Shown here in pieces: positions 47,580-55,457 of a DNA stretch of 64,000 nucleotides. The notes under the pieces are model-generated. The model worked only from the letters and a program-made list of their open reading frames with translations. It made no database searches and had not been told where the DNA came from. The stretch's first letter is position 1. Each line of letters starts with the position of its first letter. The stretch is from Flavobacterium hydrocarbonoxydans (GTDB taxonomy: Bacteria; Bacteroidota; Bacteroidia; Flavobacteriales; Flavobacteriaceae). The stretch lies in assembly GCF_009789235.1 (NCBI RefSeq), contig NZ_WSTB01000003.1, forward strand, positions 62,001-126,000. Reading direction: 5' to 3'. Made by a program: the position numbers and the translations under genes.

Positions 47580-47632
47580 CACCCGCAAACAGCGTTTACC
47601 AAAACTACAAAAAATAGTTTAGTAAAAAAATA

Positions 47633-47706
47633 GGCCTCGTGGCGCAACTGAATAGCGCATCTGATTACGGCTCAGAAGGTTACTGGTTTGAATCCAGTCG
47701 AGGTCA
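47633..47706 (+). tRNA. tRNA-Arg (anticodon ACG)
   Basis: A complete 74-nt cloverleaf: acceptor GGCCTCG with CGAGGTC (one G-T wobble), D arm GCGC/GCGC, anticodon stem TCTGA/TCAGA around TTACGGC (anticodon ACG), and T arm CTGG/CCAG around TTTGAAT. CCA is not encoded. Its 3' end is the integration site (attL) of the island, and the gene is left intact. Confidence 0.95.
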
Positions 47707-47707
47707 C
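47695..47707 (+). repeat. attL core: 13-bp direct repeat
   Basis: CAGTCGAGGTCAC, the 3' end of tRNA-Arg plus one base, is repeated exactly at 58363-58375. Confidence 0.85.
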
Positions 47708-47711
47708 AAAT

Positions 47712-47757
47712 AAAATCCTTAAACATACTGATTATCGGTAGTTTAGGGATTTTTTAT
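47712..47757 (+). terminator. hairpin and T-run behind tRNA-Arg on the island side
   Basis: AAATCCTTAAAC pairs with GTTTAGGGATTTTTT. After integration this element-supplied hairpin ends the tRNA transcript; the original chromosomal one is probably the hairpin at 58385. Confidence 0.65.
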
Positions 47758-48292
47758 TTCTATATTTGTACGATTTTTGTATTATAGTTTTAAAGTTCCC
47801 ATAAAAAGTACGATTCACGGCAAAATAAATCTGTCGTTTTTAACTTCAATTTTACACTTTTTGCACCAAATCAAAATACCAATACAGATTTAATTGCATT
47901 GTGTTTGATATTACAACTTAATTATTAGTTGCGCACTCTGTACACGTGATGAGATAGGGATATATTCATTTAAAATCATTAATGATATTTTTAACGGTGA
48001 AGTTACGATGAGGATTGACCCTAATATTACGCTAATGGATTAAATTTGAAAAAAGTTGATTAATCAAATCGTTACGCACGCGAATAGATAGGAATGAACT
48101 CTTTATTTCCGAACCATTACGCGCGCGCGTATCGTTTTACTTTTGATATTAATTTGACCTATACGCGCGTAACAGATAGTTGCATATTGTATTTCCCTAT
48201 CTCATTACGCGTAACAGATAGTGCAAAACAAATCATTAAAAAACCATTAATGATTATTCACAACGGTAAGATTACGGTTAGCATTAAACCAT
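47758..48292. repeat. gene-less repeat block between attL and the first island gene
   Basis: About 535 bp with no convincing gene. It contains ACGCG-cored direct repeats (48071 GTTACGCACGCGAATAGATAG; 48163 ACGCGCGTAACAGATAG; 48207 ACGCGTAACAGATAG, with a GCGCGCGCG run at 48121) and two diverged ~45-bp copies of one module (47974-48021 and 48244-48290, sharing CATTAATGAT, AACGGT and TTACG). A replication, transfer or recombination site would look like this; no function is established. Confidence 0.55.
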
Positions 48293-48318
48293 AAAAAAAA
48301 CCGCTCATCTCTGAACGG
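48293..48318 (-). terminator. terminator of the island's minus-strand cargo
   Basis: On the minus strand CCGTTCA, loop GAGA, TGAGCGG, then TTTTTTTT: a 7-bp stem with one wobble and a strong T-run, directly after the 48327 gene. Confidence 0.8.
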
Positions 48319-48326
48319 ATATGCTT

Positions 48327-48914
48327 TTACATCATAAATAATTTTTCAATTGTTCCTACTGGAAAACTATCAGCTTTAAGTATTTTATTATTTAGCCTTT
48401 TGAAACGTTTCGTTTCTTTGCCGTTGTAATGCGTTTTAAAATACTTTTTAAAACGTTCTTCATATACGTCATCTGAAAGGTAACACGCATCAAATATTTT
48501 ACTTAAATCCCTATTCTTTTTACTTTCTATTTGTTTTGAATACATTAATCCGTTAAACGCTTCTCGATGTAAAAAATAGCCACTATGCAAATATAATTTT
48601 CTGCATTGCTTTTTTGTGTTTGGACAAACAAAATATAAAATTTCTCCTTTGCCTAAATTCGATGGTGTACTAATAATTTTAACTTTATAATTTCTCGGTT
48701 CTCCATCTGTTTTATAATCTAAAATTATATAAATTTCAAAATCATTCTTGGTTACGGAAATGCCTATATTAGAATATGGCACTCCGTTTCTGCTCCAGCT
48801 TACTGTACCCGATTTAGTACCATTATAAGTTAAGTAATCCCATTCTTTTAGTTTCTTGATTGATAAACACAAACAGTCTTCAATCGTTGATGGATAATTT
48901 GCGTAACGTCCCAT
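48327..48914 (-). CDS. zinc-ribbon-like hypothetical protein, degenerate second half
   Basis: A 195-aa protein. Residues ~95-135 read YFVCPNTKKQCRKLYLHSG then YFLHREAFNGLMYSKQIESKK. This matches a pattern I recall from a common family of hypothetical proteins (VCP-C-RRCxKLYL then FxCRxCxGLxYxSQ), except that the second Cys pair is replaced (His/Ala). The N-terminus has WSRNGVPYSNIGISV. It starts 181 bp downstream of the HD-ATPase stop and is followed by a terminator. The function is unknown; it is often seen on mobile elements. Confidence 0.65.
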   Translation of the reverse strand: MGRYANYPSTIEDCLCLSIKKLKEWDYLTYNGTKSGTVSWSRNGVPYSNIGISVTKNDFEIYIILDYKTDGEPRNYKVKIISTPSNLGKGEILYFVCPNTKKQCRKLYLHSGYFLHREAFNGLMYSKQIESKKNRDLSKIFDACYLSDDVYEERFKKYFKTHYNGKETKRFKRLNNKILKADSFPVGTIEKLFMM

Positions 48915-49095
48915 AGAGAATAACCTAAAATATTAAGGAATAATAATTAATTTTTTCATAGGCAAAATACAAAAAATCAAACTAATGACCTAAATACAAG
49001 TAATATTAACCTAGTATTTGCTAAATCATCCAAAATGCAAAACCATTTTTCTATTAACCCAAATCCTAAATCTGTTGTAGCTATTGGCTGTAGTT

Positions 49096-51774
49096 TTATT
49101 CTATTTCTTCCCATTTTATTTTTTCGTTCATCCAATTTGGGAAATCTTGTTGAGATAATTTAAAACTTGTGCCTTCATATTTATTTATCTTATTTAATAA
49201 ACTATTAAAGTAATTTATTTCATCGACAGCTTTTGGTTGTGTTTTATTATAATAATTATGAAAATTAAAAAAGAAAGAGCCTAATTCATAAAAGAAATCT
49301 CTGTAAACTAATAAAAGCTCTTTGTTATTCTTATTTTTACTTCTATTTCTAAGATAGAAATTAACAATATTATTATTTAAATTTAAAGGAGTCTCAGTAG
49401 ATATGTTTGTTGATGCACAAATGTGTTGTGCATTGTCAAATAAATAAGTTTCTGAAGCTCTATAACTATTCGATGATATTTCATCAAAATCATTTGAGGT
49501 AGCAACTTTCTGTAGTGAAATTTTAAAAAACCAATGTTTTTCAGTGCAAGATATGCGAATTAAATTTTTTCTAGCTTTAAAAATATTTAGAATAAATGAA
49601 GCTGTTGGCGACCAATTTTCAATAATTATCGGACAATTAACTTGTTTATAGACTGTAGAATAATCAATGTCATTATAGGTTGCGATAGGATCGAATGGAC
49701 TCTCCTTTCTTAAAACAACTATATTTTCAAATTTGAAGGTTTCTTCTATAGGTATATGGTTAATTACCTTACCATCATAAACTTTAACGAATAGATTACT
49801 GTGCATTAAACTCAAGATTTCTTCATCATAAATCAAATAAGATTCAAAGTAATAACCAATAAAATCTCGACATAATTTATATCTTGTTTCAGCTTCTTTG
49901 TTTTTCCAATTATCGAACACTTTCTTTAAAATTATCTTGTAGAAGTTCATGTATATTTCATCAAGTACGTTTCCGTTTTTAATTTTATACCTTCCTAAAT
50001 CTATTTCATTTTTATGTTTTAGATTTATTTTACCTAATATACTTTTAATTTGTAAACTCTGAAAACTACCTACATAAATTCCTTTTTGAGATACTTCAAT
50101 TACAGAAGTTCTATATGTCCCTAAAGCATCATATCCTTTAATTGGAATGAATGTATTGTCCTCTTTGCTCATTAATAAACCTAGCGCTCCTTCACAATAT
50201 TCATCCGAAAACTCTGCATCAACTGTTATTAAATCTTTTAAAACTTTTTTGTATTCTCGTTCAATATTTTTTTCAAGTAAAATAACTTTATCAACTTCAA
50301 ATATTTGTGAATTAACTATTTCTTCATTTTCATTAAAAACAACTTTAATAGGAAAATCTAAAAACCTGATATAATGTCTTATTTGTTTAACTAATTCATC
50401 AATTTCTAATTCTTCGGATAGGTGAATTGTTATTGTTGTGCCTACATTTGACTTATTTGTAGAATCAAAAAAGTAAAAGTAATTTTCAGCATTCTTTGTA
50501 ACTCGAAATTTTAATGTCTCTTTTGAGTCTTGTGTTGTTTCAACATCAAAATAATCACAAAGTAAAAAGTATGAAAACACTCCAACCCCAAATTGGCTTA
50601 TAGCCTCAAATTCATCTGAAATTTTACTTTCTGCATAATAACTTTTTGAAAGTTTCGCGAAGTAATTTTCTACAATGAAGTCATCCATTCCAATTCCATT
50701 GTCAGATATTATTAGCATATTATCTTTTAACTTTACACACAATTCGGGTATGTAGTCAGATTTATTGAGATGTAATTTGAATCTACAACTATCAATGGAA
50801 TTTTGCAAACACTCTCTGATTGCTACAAATTTGTTGTCATAAATATTGGCACCAATGAATGTATTGATAGTGTTTTGTAAATCAAAAGAAAAACCTATAT
50901 TTTTTGGAATGAACCCAATTGTTTGAATGTCTTTTTCAAGTTTTACAAAATCAATTTTTAAATTCCTTTCATTCGAAGGTAACATTGTTATAACTTTTTG
51001 AACGTATTTAATGACATCTTCTATTTTCTTGTAATGTTTAAGAAGAGCATAATATATGTCTTTATCAGAACATTTGGCAGTAATTTTTATTGTTTGGTGC
51101 CGGAAATTGACAAAATAGTTAGCTTTGTGTTTATCCCACTCTTTCTTACTTATTATATTTTCAGGAAGATACTCACTATATAATAAGTCAGGTGTTCTAT
51201 CATTTGTAATATCAAGTTCATCTGCAATTCTTATGATTGTAGCTAAATACGGAAGGCAGACGTAATCAGTTCCGCTTTTCACTATAAATTCAGGTTTATA
51301 TTCTTCAAAATTCAGGAGATTTACAACTCTATGTCCCATGCCAACCATTCCAATAGCATGCGCATAGGTTTCATTTATAATTCCTAATTTCTCCCAATGA
51401 GTTGTGATGTATTCAAATGAAAGTTCATGATGAATTTCTCTTAAGTAATTTTCAAATGATTTATTGCTTTCAATAAATTTATGACTTTCTAATATTCTGC
51501 TTTTCATTTTTGGCGTTGGACACATTCCAATATCATGCAGAAAACCAGCCATTATAAATATATATATCTCGTCTTGATTAAGCTTGTTAAGTTCTTCACC
51601 CATTACTAATTCAGCATAAACAATAACAGACTTTGAATGATTTATAGAATGGTCGGTATAATCAGGAAAGTTCGTTATGAATCCTTGCAAAATTGGGGTA
51701 ATCTGTTTTTCGCATTTTTCAATACTGTAATTGAAATCTGCACAATCTTTAATTTTATCTAAGAATTTTTTCAT
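49096..51774 (-). CDS. HD domain - Hsp90-type (GHKL) ATPase fusion, candidate defence protein
   Basis: An 892-aa protein with two readable domains. Residues ~1-265 are an HD hydrolase fold: TDHSINHSKSV (His42/His46), GFLHDIGMCPT (His80-Asp81), and later TIIRIADELDIT (Asp185). Residues ~300-480 are a GHKL/Hsp90-type ATPase: N-box AIRECLQNSIDSCR (Glu321, Asn325), lid start ISDNGIGMDD (Asp358, Gly360, Gly362) and QFGVGVFSYF. The C-terminal ~400 residues are not recognised. HD plus GHKL fusions occur in predicted bacterial conflict systems. It is the largest cargo gene of the island, and its start overlaps a short ORF. Confidence 0.75.
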   Translation of the reverse strand: MKKFLDKIKDCADFNYSIEKCEKQITPILQGFITNFPDYTDHSINHSKSVIVYAELVMGEELNKLNQDEIYIFIMAGFLHDIGMCPTPKMKSRILESHKFIESNKSFENYLREIHHELSFEYITTHWEKLGIINETYAHAIGMVGMGHRVVNLLNFEEYKPEFIVKSGTDYVCLPYLATIIRIADELDITNDRTPDLLYSEYLPENIISKKEWDKHKANYFVNFRHQTIKITAKCSDKDIYYALLKHYKKIEDVIKYVQKVITMLPSNERNLKIDFVKLEKDIQTIGFIPKNIGFSFDLQNTINTFIGANIYDNKFVAIRECLQNSIDSCRFKLHLNKSDYIPELCVKLKDNMLIISDNGIGMDDFIVENYFAKLSKSYYAESKISDEFEAISQFGVGVFSYFLLCDYFDVETTQDSKETLKFRVTKNAENYFYFFDSTNKSNVGTTITIHLSEELEIDELVKQIRHYIRFLDFPIKVVFNENEEIVNSQIFEVDKVILLEKNIEREYKKVLKDLITVDAEFSDEYCEGALGLLMSKEDNTFIPIKGYDALGTYRTSVIEVSQKGIYVGSFQSLQIKSILGKINLKHKNEIDLGRYKIKNGNVLDEIYMNFYKIILKKVFDNWKNKEAETRYKLCRDFIGYYFESYLIYDEEILSLMHSNLFVKVYDGKVINHIPIEETFKFENIVVLRKESPFDPIATYNDIDYSTVYKQVNCPIIIENWSPTASFILNIFKARKNLIRISCTEKHWFFKISLQKVATSNDFDEISSNSYRASETYLFDNAQHICASTNISTETPLNLNNNIVNFYLRNRSKNKNNKELLLVYRDFFYELGSFFFNFHNYYNKTQPKAVDEINYFNSLLNKINKYEGTSFKLSQQDFPNWMNEKIKWEEIE

Positions 51775-51949
51775 TAATGTTTATTTTGTTTAATCGGTCT
51801 ATTTTCCAATTACCGCCAACGTTCCCGAGATACAAGCGGTTTAGCAATAAATCAATTCCTACTTTCGGATTTGACAAATCATCCCAATACATTGTAGTAG
51901 ATTTTACATTATATCTAATTAAGTTCTTTTCTCCTGAGAATTTCTTCAA
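51755..51949 (-). CDS. short ORF between the membrane protein and the HD-ATPase
   Basis: A 64-aa frame from a TTG start, or 45 aa from ATG 51892. It overlaps the end of the upstream gene by 35 bp and the start of the HD-ATPase by 20 bp. It could be a small coupled gene, or the tail of the upstream protein reached by a frameshift. No domain is recognised (it contains YWDDLSNPKVGIDLLL). Confidence 0.35.
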   Translation of the reverse strand: MKKFSGEKNLIRYNVKSTTMYWDDLSNPKVGIDLLLNRLYLGNVGGNWKIDRLNKININEKILR

Positions 51950-52406
51950 TTTTTAGAATATATTCCATTCTTTTTTTTTGTGGGTCTGAATACTCGTTTT
52001 GTAGACCAAAAACACCTTTGTTGCTCGATACTTCTTCGCCGTAGTAATTTACAAGTGTACTCATTGCTGAAAGCTTAGCTGAAATTTTCAAATTTTCTGC
52101 TTGTCTATTTAGCGCCCTTTCTGCTCTTTCTTGAGCTTCTGCTGTTCGTCTAAGTTCTTCTCTTGTTTCAACTAGCTCTTGTCGCTGAAGTGTTAACTCA
52201 TTTTTCTGTAAAAGTATTGTTAGAATTATTCCCGCTAAAGCTAAACCAGAAAATAAGGTATTCAAACCTCCAAACATATTGCTAAAAGCTTCTAATTCTT
52301 CTTTAGATTTTCCACTCATGAGCCAGTAGGTTAATATTAAGCTTAGAATTATTCCTAAAGCGACGAAACCGCCGATTTTCATAATTTTTTCTTCAGTAAC
52401 TTTCAT
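51915..52406 (-). CDS. two-TM coiled-coil membrane protein
   Basis: A 163-aa protein with two close membrane helices (GGFVALGIILSLILTYWLM at ~12-30 and LNTLFSGLALAGIILTILL at ~48-66), then a charged coiled coil (residues ~68-105, LQRQELVETREELRRTAE) and a helical end (KKRMEYILKIEEILRR). It is probably an inner-membrane protein with its coil in the cytoplasm. It lies directly upstream of the HD-ATPase on the same strand. In defence systems such proteins often act as membrane effectors, but that is an inference from position. Confidence 0.7.
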   Translation of the reverse strand: MKVTEEKIMKIGGFVALGIILSLILTYWLMSGKSKEELEAFSNMFGGLNTLFSGLALAGIILTILLQKNELTLQRQELVETREELRRTAEAQERAERALNRQAENLKISAKLSAMSTLVNYYGEEVSSNKGVFGLQNEYSDPQKKRMEYILKIEEILRRKELN

Positions 52407-52534
52407 GTCTTGATATTTTTGGTTTGAGTATCGCTGTTAACTTTATACGTGTGACACAAAGCCGTTCAAATTGGGTAGAAATGTGTGATAGGATTTTTTA
52501 AACATTATTTACTTCCAAATATATATATTTTTCT

Positions 52535-54946
52535 TTATAAATTATCAAAATCAAACTCGGGTAATATTAAATTTTGATTTGGTTTATTTATTGGCTTTAT
52601 AGCTTGTTTACTTTCCTCAATTTTATGATACTTTAAATATTCTGTAAAAAACGGTTCGCCTTTATAAAATGCTTCTTCAGTAGAAATACAATTAAAAATA
52701 CTTTTACTTAAATCCGTATCAAAACTGTTTTCTATATCTGTATTAAACTTAACTTCTTTTGTTGGCATTGCTTGATATAAATACTCAAAACAATTTACTC
52801 CAGCATCAATATTGTTTATTGTAATTTTCAAAACTTCTTCAATCAATTCAAGTTTTAACTGGTTTTGAATTTCTGTATCAGTTTGAATTTCCAATTCTGT
52901 AATTGCTCCAGCAATCTTGCTTAAAATCAAAAATAATTGATATACAGATTGTTTATTGTCTTGGCTTATTCCAAATGTTTGTAAGCTCTTTATAGTATCA
53001 TTAATAAAGACGTTACAAACTTTTGTTTTTCTTGGTTTATAAAAACTTCCAGTACATAACAAATTAAATTTCTTAACAATAGCATACGTCAATAAATTAT
53101 TTCGTTTATGCCCTATAATAGTATTCTCACTCAAAAAACCGTAATCATTATTTTGAATTCGTTCACGCATTAAATCAATCAAATTTTTATAATTCAATAA
53201 AATATTAATCTCTTTTATTGCTTTATTTTTTTCGTTTAAAAAATCAATATTTTTTTTGAATTGAGGTTTTCCAACAATATCAAAATCACGTTTTCTAAAG
53301 TTCTTTAAATCAAAACCATTGCTATTGTATTTAATCAGTCGTAAATAAGTCGCTCTAACATTAAAAACATAATTACTTTGTCTTCTTATGTGCTTCAATA
53401 TTAATTCAAGTTCTAAAGGCTTTATTTTACGTTTATTCAAATGAAACAAAACATCTAACATATTTTCACAAAGTGAAATAAAAATTTGATTTGGATTTTC
53501 AACAAATTGTTTACGTGAATAGATTAATGTTTCGCTTAAATTGATTACTTCTTCTTTTATTTCTTCAACAAAATCATTGTAGTTATTTAGATTAAAGCCA
53601 GCACTTATGTACTCAAAATTATCTATGTATATTATAAAAGTATCCGTTTTGCCTTTGATTTGAGGTTTTTTGAAATCGTGTTTAGTTACCATATTTAAAC
53701 CATTTGGCAAACTATTAATGTAAGCATACGGCAATCGCTTGTCTGATAAATAGAAGTTTTCTCTTATTACTGGTCTGTTAAGTTCTTTCAAACCAAAATC
53801 ACAATTTGGGTCTACTCTTAAAATTTGCGGTTTTGTTTTATCATCTATAAAAAGTAGTGCATCGTGAAGCCGTGCGCCACGCTGTAAATTATTAATGTTT
53901 ACAACATTATTTATTGCGGTTTCTTCTTGGTCAGTCATAAACGAAATAAATTTATATTTTTCGTTATGCGTATAGTATAACAAACCTGTACTTTGTTCAT
54001 CTGTATAACCACAATTTAAGAAAAAAGCCTTTGTAAACTCTTTACTTTTATATTTACCACTATTGCAAATAGTATTAAACAAAATCTTTGCTTCACTCCT
54101 TGTTATGCCTTTTGTAAGCATCAAATTATTATAAATGTCATCTTTTAAATTCGCTCCTGTTTCAACGTCTAAAAATGTAGGGAACGCACTTTTTATGTCA
54201 CATTCGATTAACTTAAACGGCGCTAATGGTCTTAATTGCCTTGACGTTTTAGGCAATGGATTATATTCTCTATGGTCTTTAACTGAAATATTAAAATGAG
54301 AAGTTGATAATTTCAATTCTTTGCATATTAAAAACAAAATACCGTAATACCATTGACTAACCAATGTAAACCCATTAATCGGCATTGATTTTGACTTTCT
54401 ATTATCAACATCACTATACTTTTTGTCTAAATAATTTCGATCAAAATTATACTTATCAATAGGTAGCTTTTCTCCAGTATTTATGTAGTGATTAACATAA
54501 TCTATATGCTGGTGATGTCCAAAATATTGAGAATTAAAAAACCAAGCACTTTGTATTATTAGCCAGCAATGTTTGAATAATGGCGCATCAACTAATGAAT
54601 AGAACTTTTCATCTAATTCATAAATTGCCGTATAGGTTGTTAAATTATTAGCATCAATAAACCCTTTAACCATTTCAATTGTATAGTACTTGTCTTTTAT
54701 TTTATACGTGAAAATTTCACTATAAAAATAAGCCATAGCCAAAAGTGTAATTTCTGAAAACGATACACCAAAACCGCTTTTATTGTCGCCTTTCATATTG
54801 TTTAAAGCGTCCAAAAAATCAGTTTCGATATTCTTTGAAATACGGTTTTGAATATCGGTTTTTAAATTAGAATTATTATAAAAATCTAACTTAATCCATT
54901 CAGGAATATAAGTTTTGGGTACGGCTTTTTTTGTTGCCGTTTCCAT
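52535..54946 (-). CDS. large island protein with possible family A polymerase motifs
   Basis: An 803-aa protein of uncertain function. Three segments occur in the order and rough spacing of a compact family A polymerase palm: ECDIKSAFPTF (Asp250, motif A-like), TRSEAKILFNTICNSGKY (Arg283, Lys287, motif B-like) and ARLHDALLFIDD (His361-Asp362, motif C-like, compare VHDE). The N-terminal ~240 and C-terminal ~400 residues are helical and unrecognised. TV-Pol-type polymerases of mobile elements would be one comparison. Motif B lacks the usual Tyr-Gly, so this is a hypothesis. Alternatively it is an uncharacterised replication initiator. It sits beside iterons and an HTH gene. Confidence 0.5.
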   Translation of the reverse strand: METATKKAVPKTYIPEWIKLDFYNNSNLKTDIQNRISKNIETDFLDALNNMKGDNKSGFGVSFSEITLLAMAYFYSEIFTYKIKDKYYTIEMVKGFIDANNLTTYTAIYELDEKFYSLVDAPLFKHCWLIIQSAWFFNSQYFGHHQHIDYVNHYINTGEKLPIDKYNFDRNYLDKKYSDVDNRKSKSMPINGFTLVSQWYYGILFLICKELKLSTSHFNISVKDHREYNPLPKTSRQLRPLAPFKLIECDIKSAFPTFLDVETGANLKDDIYNNLMLTKGITRSEAKILFNTICNSGKYKSKEFTKAFFLNCGYTDEQSTGLLYYTHNEKYKFISFMTDQEETAINNVVNINNLQRGARLHDALLFIDDKTKPQILRVDPNCDFGLKELNRPVIRENFYLSDKRLPYAYINSLPNGLNMVTKHDFKKPQIKGKTDTFIIYIDNFEYISAGFNLNNYNDFVEEIKEEVINLSETLIYSRKQFVENPNQIFISLCENMLDVLFHLNKRKIKPLELELILKHIRRQSNYVFNVRATYLRLIKYNSNGFDLKNFRKRDFDIVGKPQFKKNIDFLNEKNKAIKEINILLNYKNLIDLMRERIQNNDYGFLSENTIIGHKRNNLLTYAIVKKFNLLCTGSFYKPRKTKVCNVFINDTIKSLQTFGISQDNKQSVYQLFLILSKIAGAITELEIQTDTEIQNQLKLELIEEVLKITINNIDAGVNCFEYLYQAMPTKEVKFNTDIENSFDTDLSKSIFNCISTEEAFYKGEPFFTEYLKYHKIEESKQAIKPINKPNQNLILPEFDFDNL

Positions 54947-55041
54947 AGCTTATATTTTAATAAATACACTTGAAACAATACTGTAAATGATTTGCTTAAA
55001 AGCACTAAAAACACTAAATTTGCTTTGCTTTAATACCTCAA

Positions 55042-55080
55042 AATAAGGACTTTGTAAATATCTACTTTGCATAGTCCTAT
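55042..55080 (-). terminator. hairpin after the HTH gene
   Basis: On the minus strand AATAGGACT pairs with AGTCCTTATT over a ~21-nt loop, just behind the 55077 stop. It separates the HTH gene from the polymerase-like gene, although it lacks a strong T-run. Confidence 0.4.
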
Positions 55081-55358
55081 TTTTTTAAAGGAATTAAACA
55101 TTCCAATAATTCCGCTTTTTTGTAGTATCTGCGGTTTCCAATTCCATAAGCAACAACTTTGCCTTTATTTGTCCAATGCCACAAAGTAGAGCTGTCTATT
55201 TGTAAATAATCGCACGTCTGTTCTCTGGTTAATAACTCATCAGGATTGTGAGTATTGAAACTGTTTTTAAAGTCCTCTAATTGACTTTTTACACCCGCTT
55301 TGATTAACTCTGTTAATGCTTCAGGACTTAAATTTTGAAGTAAGATTGAATTTTGCAT
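55077..55358 (-). CDS. MerR/excisionase-like helix-turn-helix protein
   Basis: A 93-aa DNA-binding protein. The helix-turn-helix is LLTREQTCDYLQIDSSTLWH followed by the wing GKVVAYGIGNRRYYKKAELLECL, the pattern of HTH_17/excisionase proteins common in Bacteroidota mobile elements. It could control excision or the downstream genes. Three iteron-like TTTGTACC repeats lie within 100 bp upstream of its start and may be its binding sites. Confidence 0.85.
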   Translation of the reverse strand: MQNSILLQNLSPEALTELIKAGVKSQLEDFKNSFNTHNPDELLTREQTCDYLQIDSSTLWHWTNKGKVVAYGIGNRRYYKKAELLECLIPLKK

Positions 55359-55400
55359 TTTTACAATGTTTAAATTAATAACATTGCAAATATTTGACTG

Positions 55401-55457
55401 TGTTTGTACCCTTAAAGACTATGTTTTGTACCTTTTTGGGTACGGTTTGTACCCTTT
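55401..55457. repeat. three iteron-like TTTGTACC repeats, 21-22 bp apart
   Basis: TTTGTACC copies start at 55403, 55425 and 55446. The last is embedded in a palindrome GGGTACGGTTTGTACCC (55438-55454). The even spacing near two helical turns places all copies on one face of the DNA, suited to cooperative binding by the HTH protein or a replication initiator. Confidence 0.65.

Noticed and set aside
47522..47647. An extended apt start upstream of 47521
   Set aside because: The extension would read through the tRNA promoter and the 5' end of tRNA-Arg; MKIENYIRD is the normal APRT start.
48094..48294. A 66-aa plus-strand frame in the attL repeat block
   Set aside because: It crosses the ACGCG repeats, and its end duplicates a module seen at 47974, so it is better read as repeat DNA or a gene remnant than a gene.
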